A program made the position numbers and the translations under genes. From Leptonema illini DSM 21528 (lineage in GTDB: Bacteria > Spirochaetota > Leptospiria > Leptospirales > Leptonemataceae): a stretch of DNA of 64,000 nt. The notes beneath the pieces were generated by a model, which saw only the letters and a list, made by a program, of their open reading frames with translations, did not search any database and was not told the DNA's origin. Positions 34,983 through 44,900 of the stretch are shown here, one piece after another. The DNA lies in assembly GCF_000243335.1 (NCBI RefSeq), contig NZ_JH597773.1:320365-384364 (forward strand), written 5' to 3'. Numbering within the stretch: position 1 is the first letter of the stretch; each line of letters begins with the position of its first letter.

Positions 34983-37057
34983 ATGCTTCTTGAAAAGCCA
35001 CAGGGATTCCGGGTTTTACAGTCCTACAGAGCTCTGCTGCAGTTGATCCGCGAGAAAAATCCCTCCGTCGATCTACGCACTATTCGGCGGGCTTTTCTCT
35101 TCGCTCACCGCGCCCATAAAGATCAGCGCCGGCTTTCGGGTGAGCCCTACATCATCCACCCCGTAGCCTGGCCGAGATGGGGCTTGATACGGCGACCATC
35201 GCCGCCGCCCTGTTGCATGACGTCGTCGAAGATACGTCGTTCGGCGAAGACAGCATCAGACGCGAATTCGGCGAAGAAGTCAATATGCTCGTGCGAGCCG
35301 TAACGAAAATATCGCTCGTTAAAAAAGACAGCATGAAGGATCAGAAGCCTTCGTCCGAGCTGAAGGCCCGCGAGGCGGCCGAGAACATCCGCCTCATGCT
35401 TCTTGCCACGACTCGCGACGTGCGCGTCATTCTTATCAAGCTTGCAGATAAGCTGCATAACATGCAGACGCTTGGATTCCAGAAGCCTCATAAAGTCGAG
35501 CGCATCGCCCGCGAGGTCATCGACATCTATGCGCCCATTGCCGGTCGTCTCGGCATGTTCCGCATGAAGTCCGAGCTGGAAGATCTGGCATTCGGCGCTT
35601 TACAGCCCGAGGAATTTGAAACCCTACAGAGCGAACTGAAACACAGTCGCGGCGATCTTGAGGTCTTTTTAAAAAAGATCACGAGCATACTAAAACAGCG
35701 TCTTGCCGACATTCAGTTAACGGCGCGCATCGACGGTCGTGCAAAGCATCTTTACTCCGTCTACAGTAAGATGCAGAAGTACGGCAAGGGCATCCATGAG
35801 ATCTACGATCTGCGCGGCGTGCGTATCATCGTCGACGAGATCCGCGACTGCTACGGGGCGCTCGGTATCGTGCATACGCTCTGGCCGCCTCTGCCGGGGC
35901 GCTTTAAAGACTATATCGCCATGCCGAAATCGAACGGCTATCAGTCTCTGCATACGACGGTCGTCGGTCCGGACGGACGACCTCTTGAGGTGCAGATCCG
36001 CACACAGGAGATGGATGAACGGGCCGAACACGGCATCGCCGCACACTGGTTATACAAGAACGATATGCGCGCCGAGCGCGGAGATCAGGGCAAACTTGAA
36101 TGGCTGCGCACGCTTTCTCGCATCACGCAGGAATTCCAGGGAGACTCGAAGGATTTCATTGAAGATCTTCGCGACGAACTGAACCCGAAAGACGTCTATG
36201 TCTTCACTCCGAAAGGCGACATCATCAATCTGCCTCAGGGATCGACCGTTCTTGACTTCGCCTTTCGCATTCATACCGACATCGGCCTGCGCTGCAAGTC
36301 GGCCAAAGTAAACGATCGCATCGTGCCGCTTCGCACCGAGTTGCGCAGCGGTGACCGTATCGAGATCGTTACGCACGGCGAGCCAAGACCGTCGCCGGTC
36401 TGGCTGCGTTACCTGAAATCCCAGGGGGCGAGGCAGAAAGTACGCGGATTCTTTCGTCGCATCGAAGACGAAACTCCCCTTCCCGGTGACAGTCGCACCG
36501 AGGTGCCCGATCGACCGGCGAAAACGCGCGATCTGAAAGAGCTGCGCGAGATTCGCATTCGCCGCAAAACGTCGACGAATCCAAAAGACGTTCCGATCGA
36601 GGTCGCGGGCAATACCGACATCCCCGTGCGTTATGCAGGATGCTGCTCTCCCGTTCCGGGGGACCGCATCGTCGGCTTCATCACGCGCGGACGCGGTGTG
36701 ACGATTCATCGCGCCGACTGCAAACATCTGCCCGCCGAAAAAGGAGATCAGGATCGCTTTATACAGGTGCGCTGGGAAGGCCTCACGGAAACCTATCCGG
36801 TCGGCATCGAGATCAGCGCACGCGACCGTCAGGGGCTTTATCTTGATCTGGTGCAGGCCATCTCGCGCACGCAAACGAACATCCTCAAGGCCGAAGCCGA
36901 TATTCCCAAACATCAGAACGGCACGATGAAGGCGCGCTTCCTCGTCGAAGTGGAGCACGTCGATCACCTGAACGAGATCATCGAAAGCATGTCGCAGGTT
37001 TCGGGCGTCGTCGATGTGAAGCGTCAGGCCGAACGCAGGGAAGAAAAGAAGGCCTGA
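34983..37057 (+). CDS. relA: RelA/SpoT (p)ppGpp synthetase/hydrolase, interrupted by a frameshift
   Basis: Two frames join to make a standard Rel protein. The first (34983 to about 35168) reads AFLFAHRAHKDQRRLSGEPYIIHPVA, the second (from about 35171) AEMGLDTATIAAALLHDVVEDTSFGED. One base is missing between them, inside the HD hydrolase domain between the two His motifs. From the second frame an ATG at 35177 gives 626 residues: synthetase (YDLRGVRIIVDEIRDCYGALGIVHTLWPPLPGRFKDYIAMPKSNGYQSLHTTV), TGS (DVYVFTPKGDIINLPQGSTVLDFAFRIHTDIG) and ACT (the end). The C-terminus is complete. Either the base was lost in sequencing or the strain makes an N-terminally truncated enzyme. Confidence 0.88.
35165..35177 (+). 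other. Site of the one-base frameshift in relA
   Basis: GTAGCCTGGCCGAG: one base added after GTAGCC (for example G, giving GTAGCCGTGGCCGAG) restores VA-x-AEMGLDT, the expected Rel sequence. No slippery heptamer is seen, so programmed frameshifting is unlikely. Confidence 0.8.
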
Positions 37058-37059
37058 GT

Positions 37060-38754
37060 CTACTCAAAGCTGTGCAGGATCTTATTCTCGACGGGATCAA
37101 GGGCAAAGCGTCCGGGTAACGCTACGGGGCGACGATCGATGCGGTATTTGCGAATACCGTACCCGAACGAGACCTCGACGTTCGGATACACCGTATCGCG
37201 ATAAAGGATCTCGGCCTGACGATCGGGCGTGATGGCCGCCTGTATCGTCTCGCGCTGCCGGTCGAGGTTGGCGATGATTTCGAGAAACTTATTCTCAAGC
37301 GAAACAAGCTTGTCGTAGGTCGAATCCTGCTGGCTTGTAGACGGTCCGCGACGGCGCGCCTCGTCGATATGCCGGCGGTGCTGCTGGATCTTCTGTAACG
37401 TCGTGCGATTCCGATCGATCTCCTGCTCCAGTTCGCGAAGCCGCCGGAAGGTCTCGGGATCGATGCCGAGCGTCAGCCGCGTTTCGGGTTCGGCCTTCGA
37501 GCCGATACGATTGGCCACAAGCAGCTTGCCCGAAAGAGTCGATCCTCCGATCAGATCGCCCCGACCGCCATCAAGCAGGATCTCCACGCCGGCCATGAGT
37601 CGCGAATGCATGGCCGCCTCTTCGATATAGATGCCATGCCCGGCCGATACGGTCGTCTCCTGCACGAACTTAGCATAGACGTCATGCCCCGCTTCGATAA
37701 AGCCCGCTCCGCGACCGACCGCTCCGCCCATAAGCACGATATCGCCTTCGGCCTGTAAAAAGGCGCTCGAAACCGTGCGCTCGACGATGATATCGCCGCG
37801 GGCTCTCACCTGAAACCCGTCGGCGACCGTATCATGAACGACGACCGTGCCTGGAAAATCCACATGCCCCGTTCCGTAGTCGATGCGCTCCACATCGAGC
37901 ACCTCGACGACCTCGATCTTCGCGTAGTTCTTCTCTTCGTCGTATCGGATGATCACCTGCCCCGTCGACTGCGAGTATAACTTCTTCTCTTTCAGAACGG
38001 CGTTGCGACCGGCCTCAAGGCGTGCTGTTGCAGGCTTTTCACCGTATACGGGGTTGCCCGAAACGTCGAGTCCGGGCCTCCCTTCGACCGGATCCAGCAG
38101 CTCGGCAAGCAGCTGGTCCTTCTCGCAAGTCTGTATAATACCGAGCTTCTTAAAATCCACGCGGGCGTTGGGCGAATCACCGAGCAGAGCGGGTCGCGCC
38201 CGGGGATGTGGATCATAATAAAACTTAATGCTGCCGTTTGTGGGGGGGATGGGATCGACCGATCGTGCAATCGTATAACTCTTTCGAAACGGACCCTTCT
38301 CTTTCAGCTCGTCGAGCGATCGCGAGGCGATGGCTTCGAGAAGACCATCATCGACGCCCGCTCGAATACCCGCAGAAAGAATGGCCGCATCAAGTTCGCC
38401 GCGGTCAAGCCAGCGTCCGCGAAAGATCGGGCCCTCTACGGTTAACGTGGCGCTTTTTTTATCGGCGGCGAGCTCAAGCGAGAAGCGAGCATCCTGCGAC
38501 TCGGGCTCTTTCCAGGTTCCGAGCTCGTGCCAGTTGCCGTCTGGCACAAGAAGCAGCTCTTCCAGACCTTTCAGATCATAGTCTTCGATTCCAAAAAGCT
38601 TGAGCCGGGCAAGCACGTCGGCCTTGCGCACGGGCGCTCCTCCCGGACCGGGCGCGTGGATGCAGATCCACGCTCTGTCGTTCCGGTTCTCGATGAGGAA
38701 GTGACCGTCGTCCTTCCTTTCAATGCTGCGAATCAGATCGTCGACGGATGACAT
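37060..38754 (-). CDS. FapA/DUF342 family protein
   Basis: 564 residues. The N-terminal alpha/beta part is followed by the right-handed beta-helix DUF342 core, with repeated short Gly-rich turns: VDFPGTVVVHDTVADGFQVRARGDIIVERTVSSAFLQAEGDIVLMGGAVGRGAGFIEAGHDVYAKFVQETTVSAGHGIYIEEAAMHSRLMAG. A coiled coil (FRRLRELEQEIDRNRTTLQKIQQHRRHI) and a C-terminal strand domain follow. FapA-like proteins are polymerising or scaffold proteins linked to cell-surface or signalling functions; the role is not known. It overlaps the aroA stop by 22 bases and abuts relA. Confidence 0.85.
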   Translation of the reverse strand: MSSVDDLIRSIERKDDGHFLIENRNDRAWICIHAPGPGGAPVRKADVLARLKLFGIEDYDLKGLEELLLVPDGNWHELGTWKEPESQDARFSLELAADKKSATLTVEGPIFRGRWLDRGELDAAILSAGIRAGVDDGLLEAIASRSLDELKEKGPFRKSYTIARSVDPIPPTNGSIKFYYDPHPRARPALLGDSPNARVDFKKLGIIQTCEKDQLLAELLDPVEGRPGLDVSGNPVYGEKPATARLEAGRNAVLKEKKLYSQSTGQVIIRYDEEKNYAKIEVVEVLDVERIDYGTGHVDFPGTVVVHDTVADGFQVRARGDIIVERTVSSAFLQAEGDIVLMGGAVGRGAGFIEAGHDVYAKFVQETTVSAGHGIYIEEAAMHSRLMAGVEILLDGGRGDLIGGSTLSGKLLVANRIGSKAEPETRLTLGIDPETFRRLRELEQEIDRNRTTLQKIQQHRRHIDEARRRGPSTSQQDSTYDKLVSLENKFLEIIANLDRQRETIQAAITPDRQAEILYRDTVYPNVEVSFGYGIRKYRIDRRPVALPGRFALDPVENKILHSFE

Positions 38755-40055
38755 ATCCTCTCGAAATCCTCGAAGTATCGCGGATACGTTTTGTTCACAC
38801 AGGCCGGATCAAGAATCACCAGATCGGTGCGAATGGCGGCCAGCGAGAAGGCCATCGCCATGCGATGATCACGATAGGTCTCGACCTCCGCGCCATGCAC
38901 GATCTGCGGCGGATGCACGCGCAACCCGTCCTGAAACTCGTCTACGGCGGCGCCGAACTTTTCCAGCTCGGTGCGTAATCCGCGAATGCGTTCGGATTCT
39001 TTGACGCGCAGGTTTTCCACGTTCCGTATCTCAACAGGTTTATCGGCAAAAAGGCCCGTAACCGCAAGCGTCATCGCCGCATCGGGCATATCGTTCATGT
39101 CGACGGTGATACCGCGCACCGGGCCCTGATGCTGCGTTTCGATCCAGTTTTTTCCCGTTTTCACGCGCCCGCCCTGAGCCCGTATGATATCAAGATAGCG
39201 GATGTCTCCCTGAATGGAGCTTTCATCAAGACCGTGGATGCGCACCGGTCCGGACAGCATGCCTGCCGTCATAAAATACGTCGCCGCCGTTGCATCGCCT
39301 TCGATGTAATAGGTGCCAGGACTCTCGTAGCATTGCTTCTCGGGCACGATAAACTGTGTATAACCCTCACGTTCCGTGCGCACGCCGAACTGTTCCATCA
39401 TGCGCAGCGTCATGTCGATATAGGGGCGGCTGACGGGCTCGCCGGGCAGAGTTATCGTCACGCGGCGCCTCGATAGCGGTGCGGCCAGAAGCAGGGCCGA
39501 GATAAACTGCGACGACGTCTTGCCCGAAATCGTGAAGTCGGCGCTTTTCCAGCCATCCGTGCGCATCGTAACGGGCGGCGTACCCTCTGCCGAACATTCG
39601 ATCGCCACACCGGCCGTGCGGACGGCGGCGACAAGATCGGCAACAGGCCGACGGCGCATCTGCTCGTTCCCGTCGATGGTGTAAGATCCCTGTCCGGCTG
39701 AGAGAACGGCGACAAGCGGCCTCAATGCCGTACCGGCATTCTCCACATCAAAAAGCCCTTCTTTAATAGAGAACGGGCCGCCGGCGCCGACGACCCGGTA
39801 GCTGCCCTCGATCTCGTTCATAAGACGATAGCAGTCCACGCCCAGAGCCGGCATCTGCTTCAGCATGACGCTCACATCGTCGGAGTCGGGAACGTTCTGT
39901 AAGATGGTCTCGCCTCTCGCCAGAGCTGCAAGCAGCAGCGCCCTGTTTCCGATCGATTTTGATCCGGGCAGGCGCACCTCGCCGAAAAAGGTGCCGATGC
40001 GGGGGATCTCAAGCCGCTCTATGCCGGCTGCCGACGTGCGTTTGAAAAGAGACAT
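38733..40055 (-). CDS. aroA: 3-phosphoshikimate 1-carboxyvinyltransferase (EPSP synthase)
   Basis: 440 residues. RLPGSKSIGNRALLLAALARGET, NAGTALRPLVAVLSAGQGSYTIDGNEQMRRRPVADL, ISGKTSSQFISALLLAAPL, YYIEGDATAATYFMTAG, DMNDMPDAAMTLAV, LRVKESERIRGLRTELEKFGA and YRDHRMAMAFSLAAI are conserved family blocks, including the Lys, Asp and Arg contacts to substrate. It adds PEP to shikimate 3-phosphate for aromatic amino acids. The stop overlaps the start of fapA. The NAG-TAL motif is of the glyphosate-sensitive class I type in part. Confidence 0.95.
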   Translation of the reverse strand: MSLFKRTSAAGIERLEIPRIGTFFGEVRLPGSKSIGNRALLLAALARGETILQNVPDSDDVSVMLKQMPALGVDCYRLMNEIEGSYRVVGAGGPFSIKEGLFDVENAGTALRPLVAVLSAGQGSYTIDGNEQMRRRPVADLVAAVRTAGVAIECSAEGTPPVTMRTDGWKSADFTISGKTSSQFISALLLAAPLSRRRVTITLPGEPVSRPYIDMTLRMMEQFGVRTEREGYTQFIVPEKQCYESPGTYYIEGDATAATYFMTAGMLSGPVRIHGLDESSIQGDIRYLDIIRAQGGRVKTGKNWIETQHQGPVRGITVDMNDMPDAAMTLAVTGLFADKPVEIRNVENLRVKESERIRGLRTELEKFGAAVDEFQDGLRVHPPQIVHGAEVETYRDHRMAMAFSLAAIRTDLVILDPACVNKTYPRYFEDFERICHPSTI

Positions 40056-40111
40056 GCAGCTCTACAAAAAACTTGTAGCGTATTGCCACAACCATTTCCC
40101 TGATTCTCAGA

Positions 40112-40579
40112 ATGAGCGAATCTCAAAATCCCGATAACCGTGAGACGTCGACCGCCGTGTCATCTCACGAAGTCTCTCACGAAATTATCGAAGAAGGCGC
40201 CGAGCTACATCTTGATTTTGACAAGCTTCTGGCCGTATCAAAGGGCGGCGAGCCTGTGCTTCCCGTCGTAGTGCAGCATGCGCGCACGCTTGAGGTGCTC
40301 ATCCTCGCCTACGTCAACCGCCCTGCCCTCGCTCGCAGCATCGAACTCGGTCAGGCCGTCTTCTATTCAACAAGCCGGCGCGAGCTCTGGCATAAAGGGG
40401 CGACGTCGGGCGATTATCTGAAGCTCGAAGAGATCCGCGTCAACTGCGAGCAGAACTCCCTGCTCTTTCTTGTCGTTCCTGAAAAGGGCGGCGTCTGCCA
40501 CACTAAGGACGCCGCCGGAGACACCCGTCGCAGCTGCTATTATCGCTCGGTGAAAGACGGCAAGCTCAAGTTCTTGTAG
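40112..40579 (+). CDS. hisI: Phosphoribosyl-AMP cyclohydrolase
   Basis: 155 residues. The core LPVVVQHARTLEVLILAYVNRPALARSIELGQAVFYSTSRRELWHKGATSGDYLKLEEIRVNCEQNSLLFLVVPEKGGVCHT is HisI. The metal cysteines are in NCEQNS (replacing the more usual DCDxDA, as in Bacteroidetes-type enzymes) and GVCHT...RRSCYYR. It opens the purine ring of PR-AMP in histidine synthesis. The N-terminal 30 residues are extra, rich in Ser and His. It stands alone; no HisE domain is fused. Confidence 0.92.
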   Translation: MSESQNPDNRETSTAVSSHEVSHEIIEEGAELHLDFDKLLAVSKGGEPVLPVVVQHARTLEVLILAYVNRPALARSIELGQAVFYSTSRRELWHKGATSGDYLKLEEIRVNCEQNSLLFLVVPEKGGVCHTKDAAGDTRRSCYYRSVKDGKLKFL

Positions 40580-40589
40580 ACAAACCCAC

Positions 40590-40970
40590 TCAGCATTTTC
40601 CGGTCGGGCAAGGCATCGACGACTGGTTGATGCCGTTAAAGGCCTTGGTGTAACCGGCGCGGCGCACCTGATCAAGCGCTATGCCCGAACGGCGACCGGA
40701 ACGACAGTAGAGCACGATCGGGCGGTTCGTATCGGCGCCAAGTTCGTTCATACGGCGATCGATCTCATCAAGCGGGATGTTCACTGCTCCAGGATAGTGT
40801 CCCGATGCAAACTCTGCCGGAGTACGCACATCGACAATGAGCGCCCCGTCTTTAATCGCCTGCTCGATGGCAGAAGGTCCGGACGGGGACGCCCCGGAAG
40901 GGTTCGAAGAATTCGAAGGGCTGCACGAAGCAAGAGAAACGGCCATAACAGCAAGAACAAGGAAACGCAT
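40590..40970 (-). CDS. Rhodanese-domain lipoprotein
   Basis: From the ATG at 40970 (126 residues), preceded by AAAGAGG eight bases upstream. The signal peptide ends in lipobox LASC (MRFLVLAVMAVSLASC), then a Ser/Pro/Asn linker, then a single rhodanese domain: ALIVDVRTPAEFASGHYPGAVNIPLDEI, IVLYCRSGRRSGIALDQVRRAGYTKAFN. The active Cys is in YCRSGRRS. It would carry sulfane sulfur at the periplasmic face. A palindrome 18 bases before the start looks like a CsoR/CstR operator. It ends 10 bases from hisI. Confidence 0.88.
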   Translation of the reverse strand: MRFLVLAVMAVSLASCSPSNSSNPSGASPSGPSAIEQAIKDGALIVDVRTPAEFASGHYPGAVNIPLDEIDRRMNELGADTNRPIVLYCRSGRRSGIALDQVRRAGYTKAFNGINQSSMPCPTGKC

Positions 40971-40987
40971 ACACACCTCTTTCGGGA

Positions 40988-41006
40988 TATACCCCCGATG
41001 GGTATA
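40988..41006 (-). promoter_or_regulatory. Putative CsoR/CstR-type operator
   Basis: TATACCC at 40988-40994 and GGGTATA at 41000-41006 form a perfect inverted repeat with a five-base spacer. This matches the pattern of CsoR and persulfide-sensing CstR operators. It lies 18 bases before the start codon of the rhodanese lipoprotein, an expected CstR target. Confidence 0.5.
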
Positions 41007-41261
41007 AAGAACAGAAGGCATCGCCGCCCGTAAAGCATTTTTTCAGGCCTGAAGTTACGGCCGCTCAAGGCAGGAGTCGGAGCATCAGGCGATTGATTAC
41101 CGGATACAGAGTCACCGCACCAGACGGAAGCTGTGGAAACGGTTTCATCAGATCTGCTCCTGTTACCTCTACAGGTAGAAAAGCAGTCAGATGTACAAAA
41201 ATTATTTTGCCGTCATGTACGCCGGTAAGACCGGTGTCTCATCACCCTGACGGGCCCCGAC

Positions 41262-41879
41262 CTACTTAAAATCGCGATCAAACATCTCTTTGAGAATACG
41301 ACGTGCCTCGACCTCAGAAGCGTTGTGCTCCTCGGACGACACGGGCCCGAATTCGCCTTTTTCGTAGCGGCGGGCCAGCCTGATATATTCAAGGGATCCC
41401 ATTACGGTTAACAGCGTACGGGCCTTATTCTCGTAAACCTTCACATCGCCGTCTTTCGCCACGACAAGGGCAAAGGGCGGGATTTTCATGCCGCCGCGAA
41501 TCAGACATCCGGCGGTGATCATCGCCCCGTCGCCGATCTGTGCGCCGTCGAGTACGATCGTACCGATACCGACAAGACAGGCTCGCCCGATCGAACATCC
41601 GTGCAGCATCACCTTATGCCCGACTAACGTATAATCGCCGATGGTCAGACGGCCGCCTGAATCCGTATGCAGGATGCTGCCGTCCTGTATGTTCACACCA
41701 CGACCGATCTCGATTGCTCCGAGGTCGGCACGCAGCACCGTCGACGGCCAGATCGAGCAATGCTCGCCCAGCGTCACGTTCCCTATTACGCTCGAAGACG
41801 GATGCAGAAAGACGCTGTCGGGTTGCGCATTCACACAGCGATGATTCGGCGAATCTTCAAGCGAGAAGCCTTTGCTCAT
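41262..41879 (-). CDS. Gamma-class carbonic anhydrase-like protein
   Basis: From the ATG at 41879 (205 residues), preceded by AAGGA; a TTG 10 codons upstream is also open. A left-handed beta-helix of hexapeptides runs from SVFLHPSSSVIGNVTLGEHCSIWPSTVLRADLGAIEIGRGVNIQDGSILHTDSG to GHKVMLHGCSIGRACLVGIGTIVLDGAQIGDGAMITAGC. The metal His residues are in ILHTD and GHKVMLHGC, and the Arg and Asp of RADLGAI are typical. It is of the short YrdA/CaiE-like group, so real anhydrase activity is not certain. It precedes a large AAA gene on the same strand, in the downstream position. Confidence 0.88.
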   Translation of the reverse strand: MSKGFSLEDSPNHRCVNAQPDSVFLHPSSSVIGNVTLGEHCSIWPSTVLRADLGAIEIGRGVNIQDGSILHTDSGGRLTIGDYTLVGHKVMLHGCSIGRACLVGIGTIVLDGAQIGDGAMITAGCLIRGGMKIPPFALVVAKDGDVKVYENKARTLLTVMGSLEYIRLARRYEKGEFGPVSSEEHNASEVEARRILKEMFDRDFK

Positions 41880-41924
41880 GTTATTTATCCTTAATTCTCC
41901 GTTAAACAATGCAGCGATGCGCTA

Positions 41925-44900
41925 TCAGATCTCATGATATCGATGTATCAATGAAGAGATCTCCTGAGCAAGCATCGATGGAAGCGACGTGTAGTTCACA
42001 TCGGTGATCGACAGATGATGACGGAACAGCGCCTGCGAGAGGTTGCGCGGACCAAGGCCCACTCCAAGCATAATAATGCCCCGAGATTCGAGTCTATCGA
42101 TCTGCTCTTTCAGCTCACGCGTATCGCGCGACGAAAGATCCTTCTCGACGGTGACGCGGGCCCTCGCCCCTCTGAAATCCGAGCTCATCACGAGAATGCG
42201 CGTCTTTGCGTCGGCCGAGAACATCGTCGACAGCTCGTCGAGGATCTGGAACTCCGACACCGTATCGCCGTGCCAGTCGGCGGCTAACCCATGAAAAAGC
42301 TCGCTCTGGCGATCGGGGCCCCAGATGTCGTCGATCAGCTTATGCCATTGCAGATCGATGTCGATCTTCTGATTGGTCAGATCGGAGTAGCCGATCGCGC
42401 CGAAGGCGATGCGATGTGTGTCGAGGATTTCGGCCGCGCTCATGATGGCGACAAGCACGGCGACGGAGTATTCAAAGTTAAAGATGCGGCGGCCTTTATT
42501 CAGGGCGAACAGCACCTCCACTCCGCGCAGGCGATCCTCGTCTATGCGAATCGTCGTTTTATCAAAGATGCGATCATCGCCTTTGCCCGATAGATACGAC
42601 AGATACTTGCGCGCATCTACGCGGGAGCCTTCGGCTCGATGACGTCGACGGATCTGCACGTCCGGATCGAGAAGATGTTCGAGATCAAGGCTGACGCGCT
42701 CGAGTTCAGGAGCGAAGATCTCGATGAACTCTTCAAGCGAAACGCCGAGATTGTAGCTCCACAGCGGACGGCGCTTTTTCAGGAACTCTTTGTAAAGCTC
42801 TTCGGTACGGTAGCCCCATGCGCCGCCGCCCTGACCCGGTTCGCCTACGCCTTTATTGCCCTTAGTGTCGGCACCATACCAGGCATCTTCGCCCTCTTTC
42901 GTCGAGCCGCCCGTTTCGGGAGTGTTGAGGTTGATGCCTTTTTTCAGCTTCTGCGGTTCTCTGTTCCAGGAGGCCTTGCCGGTCGTCGCATCACGCCAGT
43001 GTTCCTCCTGATTCCAGTTCACCTTCCCTTTAACGGGCGGCTTCAGGTTGAGGCTTTTTTTTTTCGATACCGATTCAAACTCCCGAAGCAGGGTGTTCAG
43101 ATCGGTACCGTCAAGCATCTTCTCAAGAGCCTGAAGCATCATCTGCCGCTCCGGCGGATCGCCGATCTCATTGATGTAGGCGATCGACGCCCCTTCGCTG
43201 ATCGCCTCTCGCAGCTTCTCGGCGGTGAGGTTCTCGGGTTCGGCGGCGGCCCATCCGACAAGGTCGACGAAACGCAGAAGGTTTGTCAGGCCGTAGCGAT
43301 ACGGCTGCATGCGCGTCGCGCCGATCTCACGTTTCTCGGCCTTCGTGCGTGCAAAGACATGATACTGTAGAATGAGCGTCGTAAGAGAAGATCCCTCGCC
43401 TTCTTCAAGCGACAGTGCATGTTCGATGATGCCGCGCAGGCTTTCTGCGTCGACGACGGGCGGAACGACAAAGGCCGAGAAGCGATTTCGAAAGGCCCGC
43501 GAAACGGTCGGCGTCGTCTTCTGTAAACGAAAGTATTTCACGCCGAACACATGGGCGCCGTCTTTCAGCTTTAAAGGTTCCGATTCTCCGCTTTCTGCCG
43601 GAAGCGACATCGCACGCGCATCGTCCATGAGCATGTTCATCTTCTCGACAAGCTCCGGACCGGCGGCCTCAAGGCCCTGGATCAGGAGCACTCCGCCGCT
43701 GCGCAGGCCGTCGGTTAACGGTCCGTCCACCCATTCGACCTGATCTTTGCCGGCCGGCTTGAGACCGCCGAGAACGTCAGAGGTGTGCATGCCGCGCGAA
43801 AGCGAGATGGCGTGCACGGGCAGACCGGCGAGGTCGGCGAAGAAACGGGCGTAGGCGTCGGGCTCTACGTCGGCGTCGGATTCAAGCAGCACGTTCTCTT
43901 TAAACTGTAACGAACGGGCTACTGCCTCGGCCACATCAAGGCGGGCCGGCACAAGGGCGAAATTACCCAACGCTCGCTCCACGCGCTCCTGACGATCCGA
44001 TCCGAGAAGCGGCAGACGCGCTCGCCCGATGTCGATACGTCCGCCTTCGATATCGACGTGGATCTCGATCCTGCGTTTTGCCTTCGAGATGTAAGAACCG
44101 AATCCGTCTTCTTTCAGAACGTCTTCGATCGTTTCACGAAGAAGCGCACGATCCTCTTCGGTGCGAAACGGCCTGATAAAGATATCGTTCAGTTCAAGCA
44201 TCAGATGCTCGGGCTGTCCTTCGAGTCGGGCGGCCAGGCGTTTCAGATTGCGCAGATTAAAATGAAAACGCTCGAGGTCGCGCGTGCCCACCTTCTTACG
44301 CACGACAAGCTCTTCAACGGAGCGACAGATGCGCACAATCGTTCGCAGCACATCTTCGGGGATGGCGTTATACAATCCGGCGAGGATAGAGACGAGCTCT
44401 TCGTCGGGATACGGATCAAGGTAGACGGTTGTGAAATACTTCTGAATCTCACGCGGAAGCGGCTTTCGTCCCTCAAAACCCTCGGACGGGTTCTGCGTCG
44501 CCACAAACGAGAATCCCCGGTGCGGCTCGATGACGGAGCCATCGCCTTCGAGGATCTGCAAACGACGCTCTGTGAACACCGACTGAAAGCGCTTGAGGAC
44601 TTCAGGCGAGGCGAGGTTCATCTCATCGGCCACAAAGGTAGCTCCCTGACGCAGGGCAGCTGACAGGGCGCCATCCGACCAGACAAAACCGCCGGGCTGA
44701 ATACGGTAGGAACCGACCAGGTCTTCGGGAAGCGTATCTTCGTTAAAGCTGTAGCGAATCGTCGGATGCTTGCGCAAGGCGTTGATATAATAGATAAGAG
44801 CGTTTTTACCGACGCCTGCGTCGCCCACAAGCAGCAGGTTATGGCCTCGCAGAAGCGGCGGCAGGATCTTGCGCAGGTTGGCACGCGTGGCCGGCGTCAG

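Noticed and set aside
35160-35180. Programmed frameshift in relA
   Set aside because: No slippery heptamer, stop-adjacent shift codon or downstream pseudoknot is seen; deletion or sequencing error is simpler.
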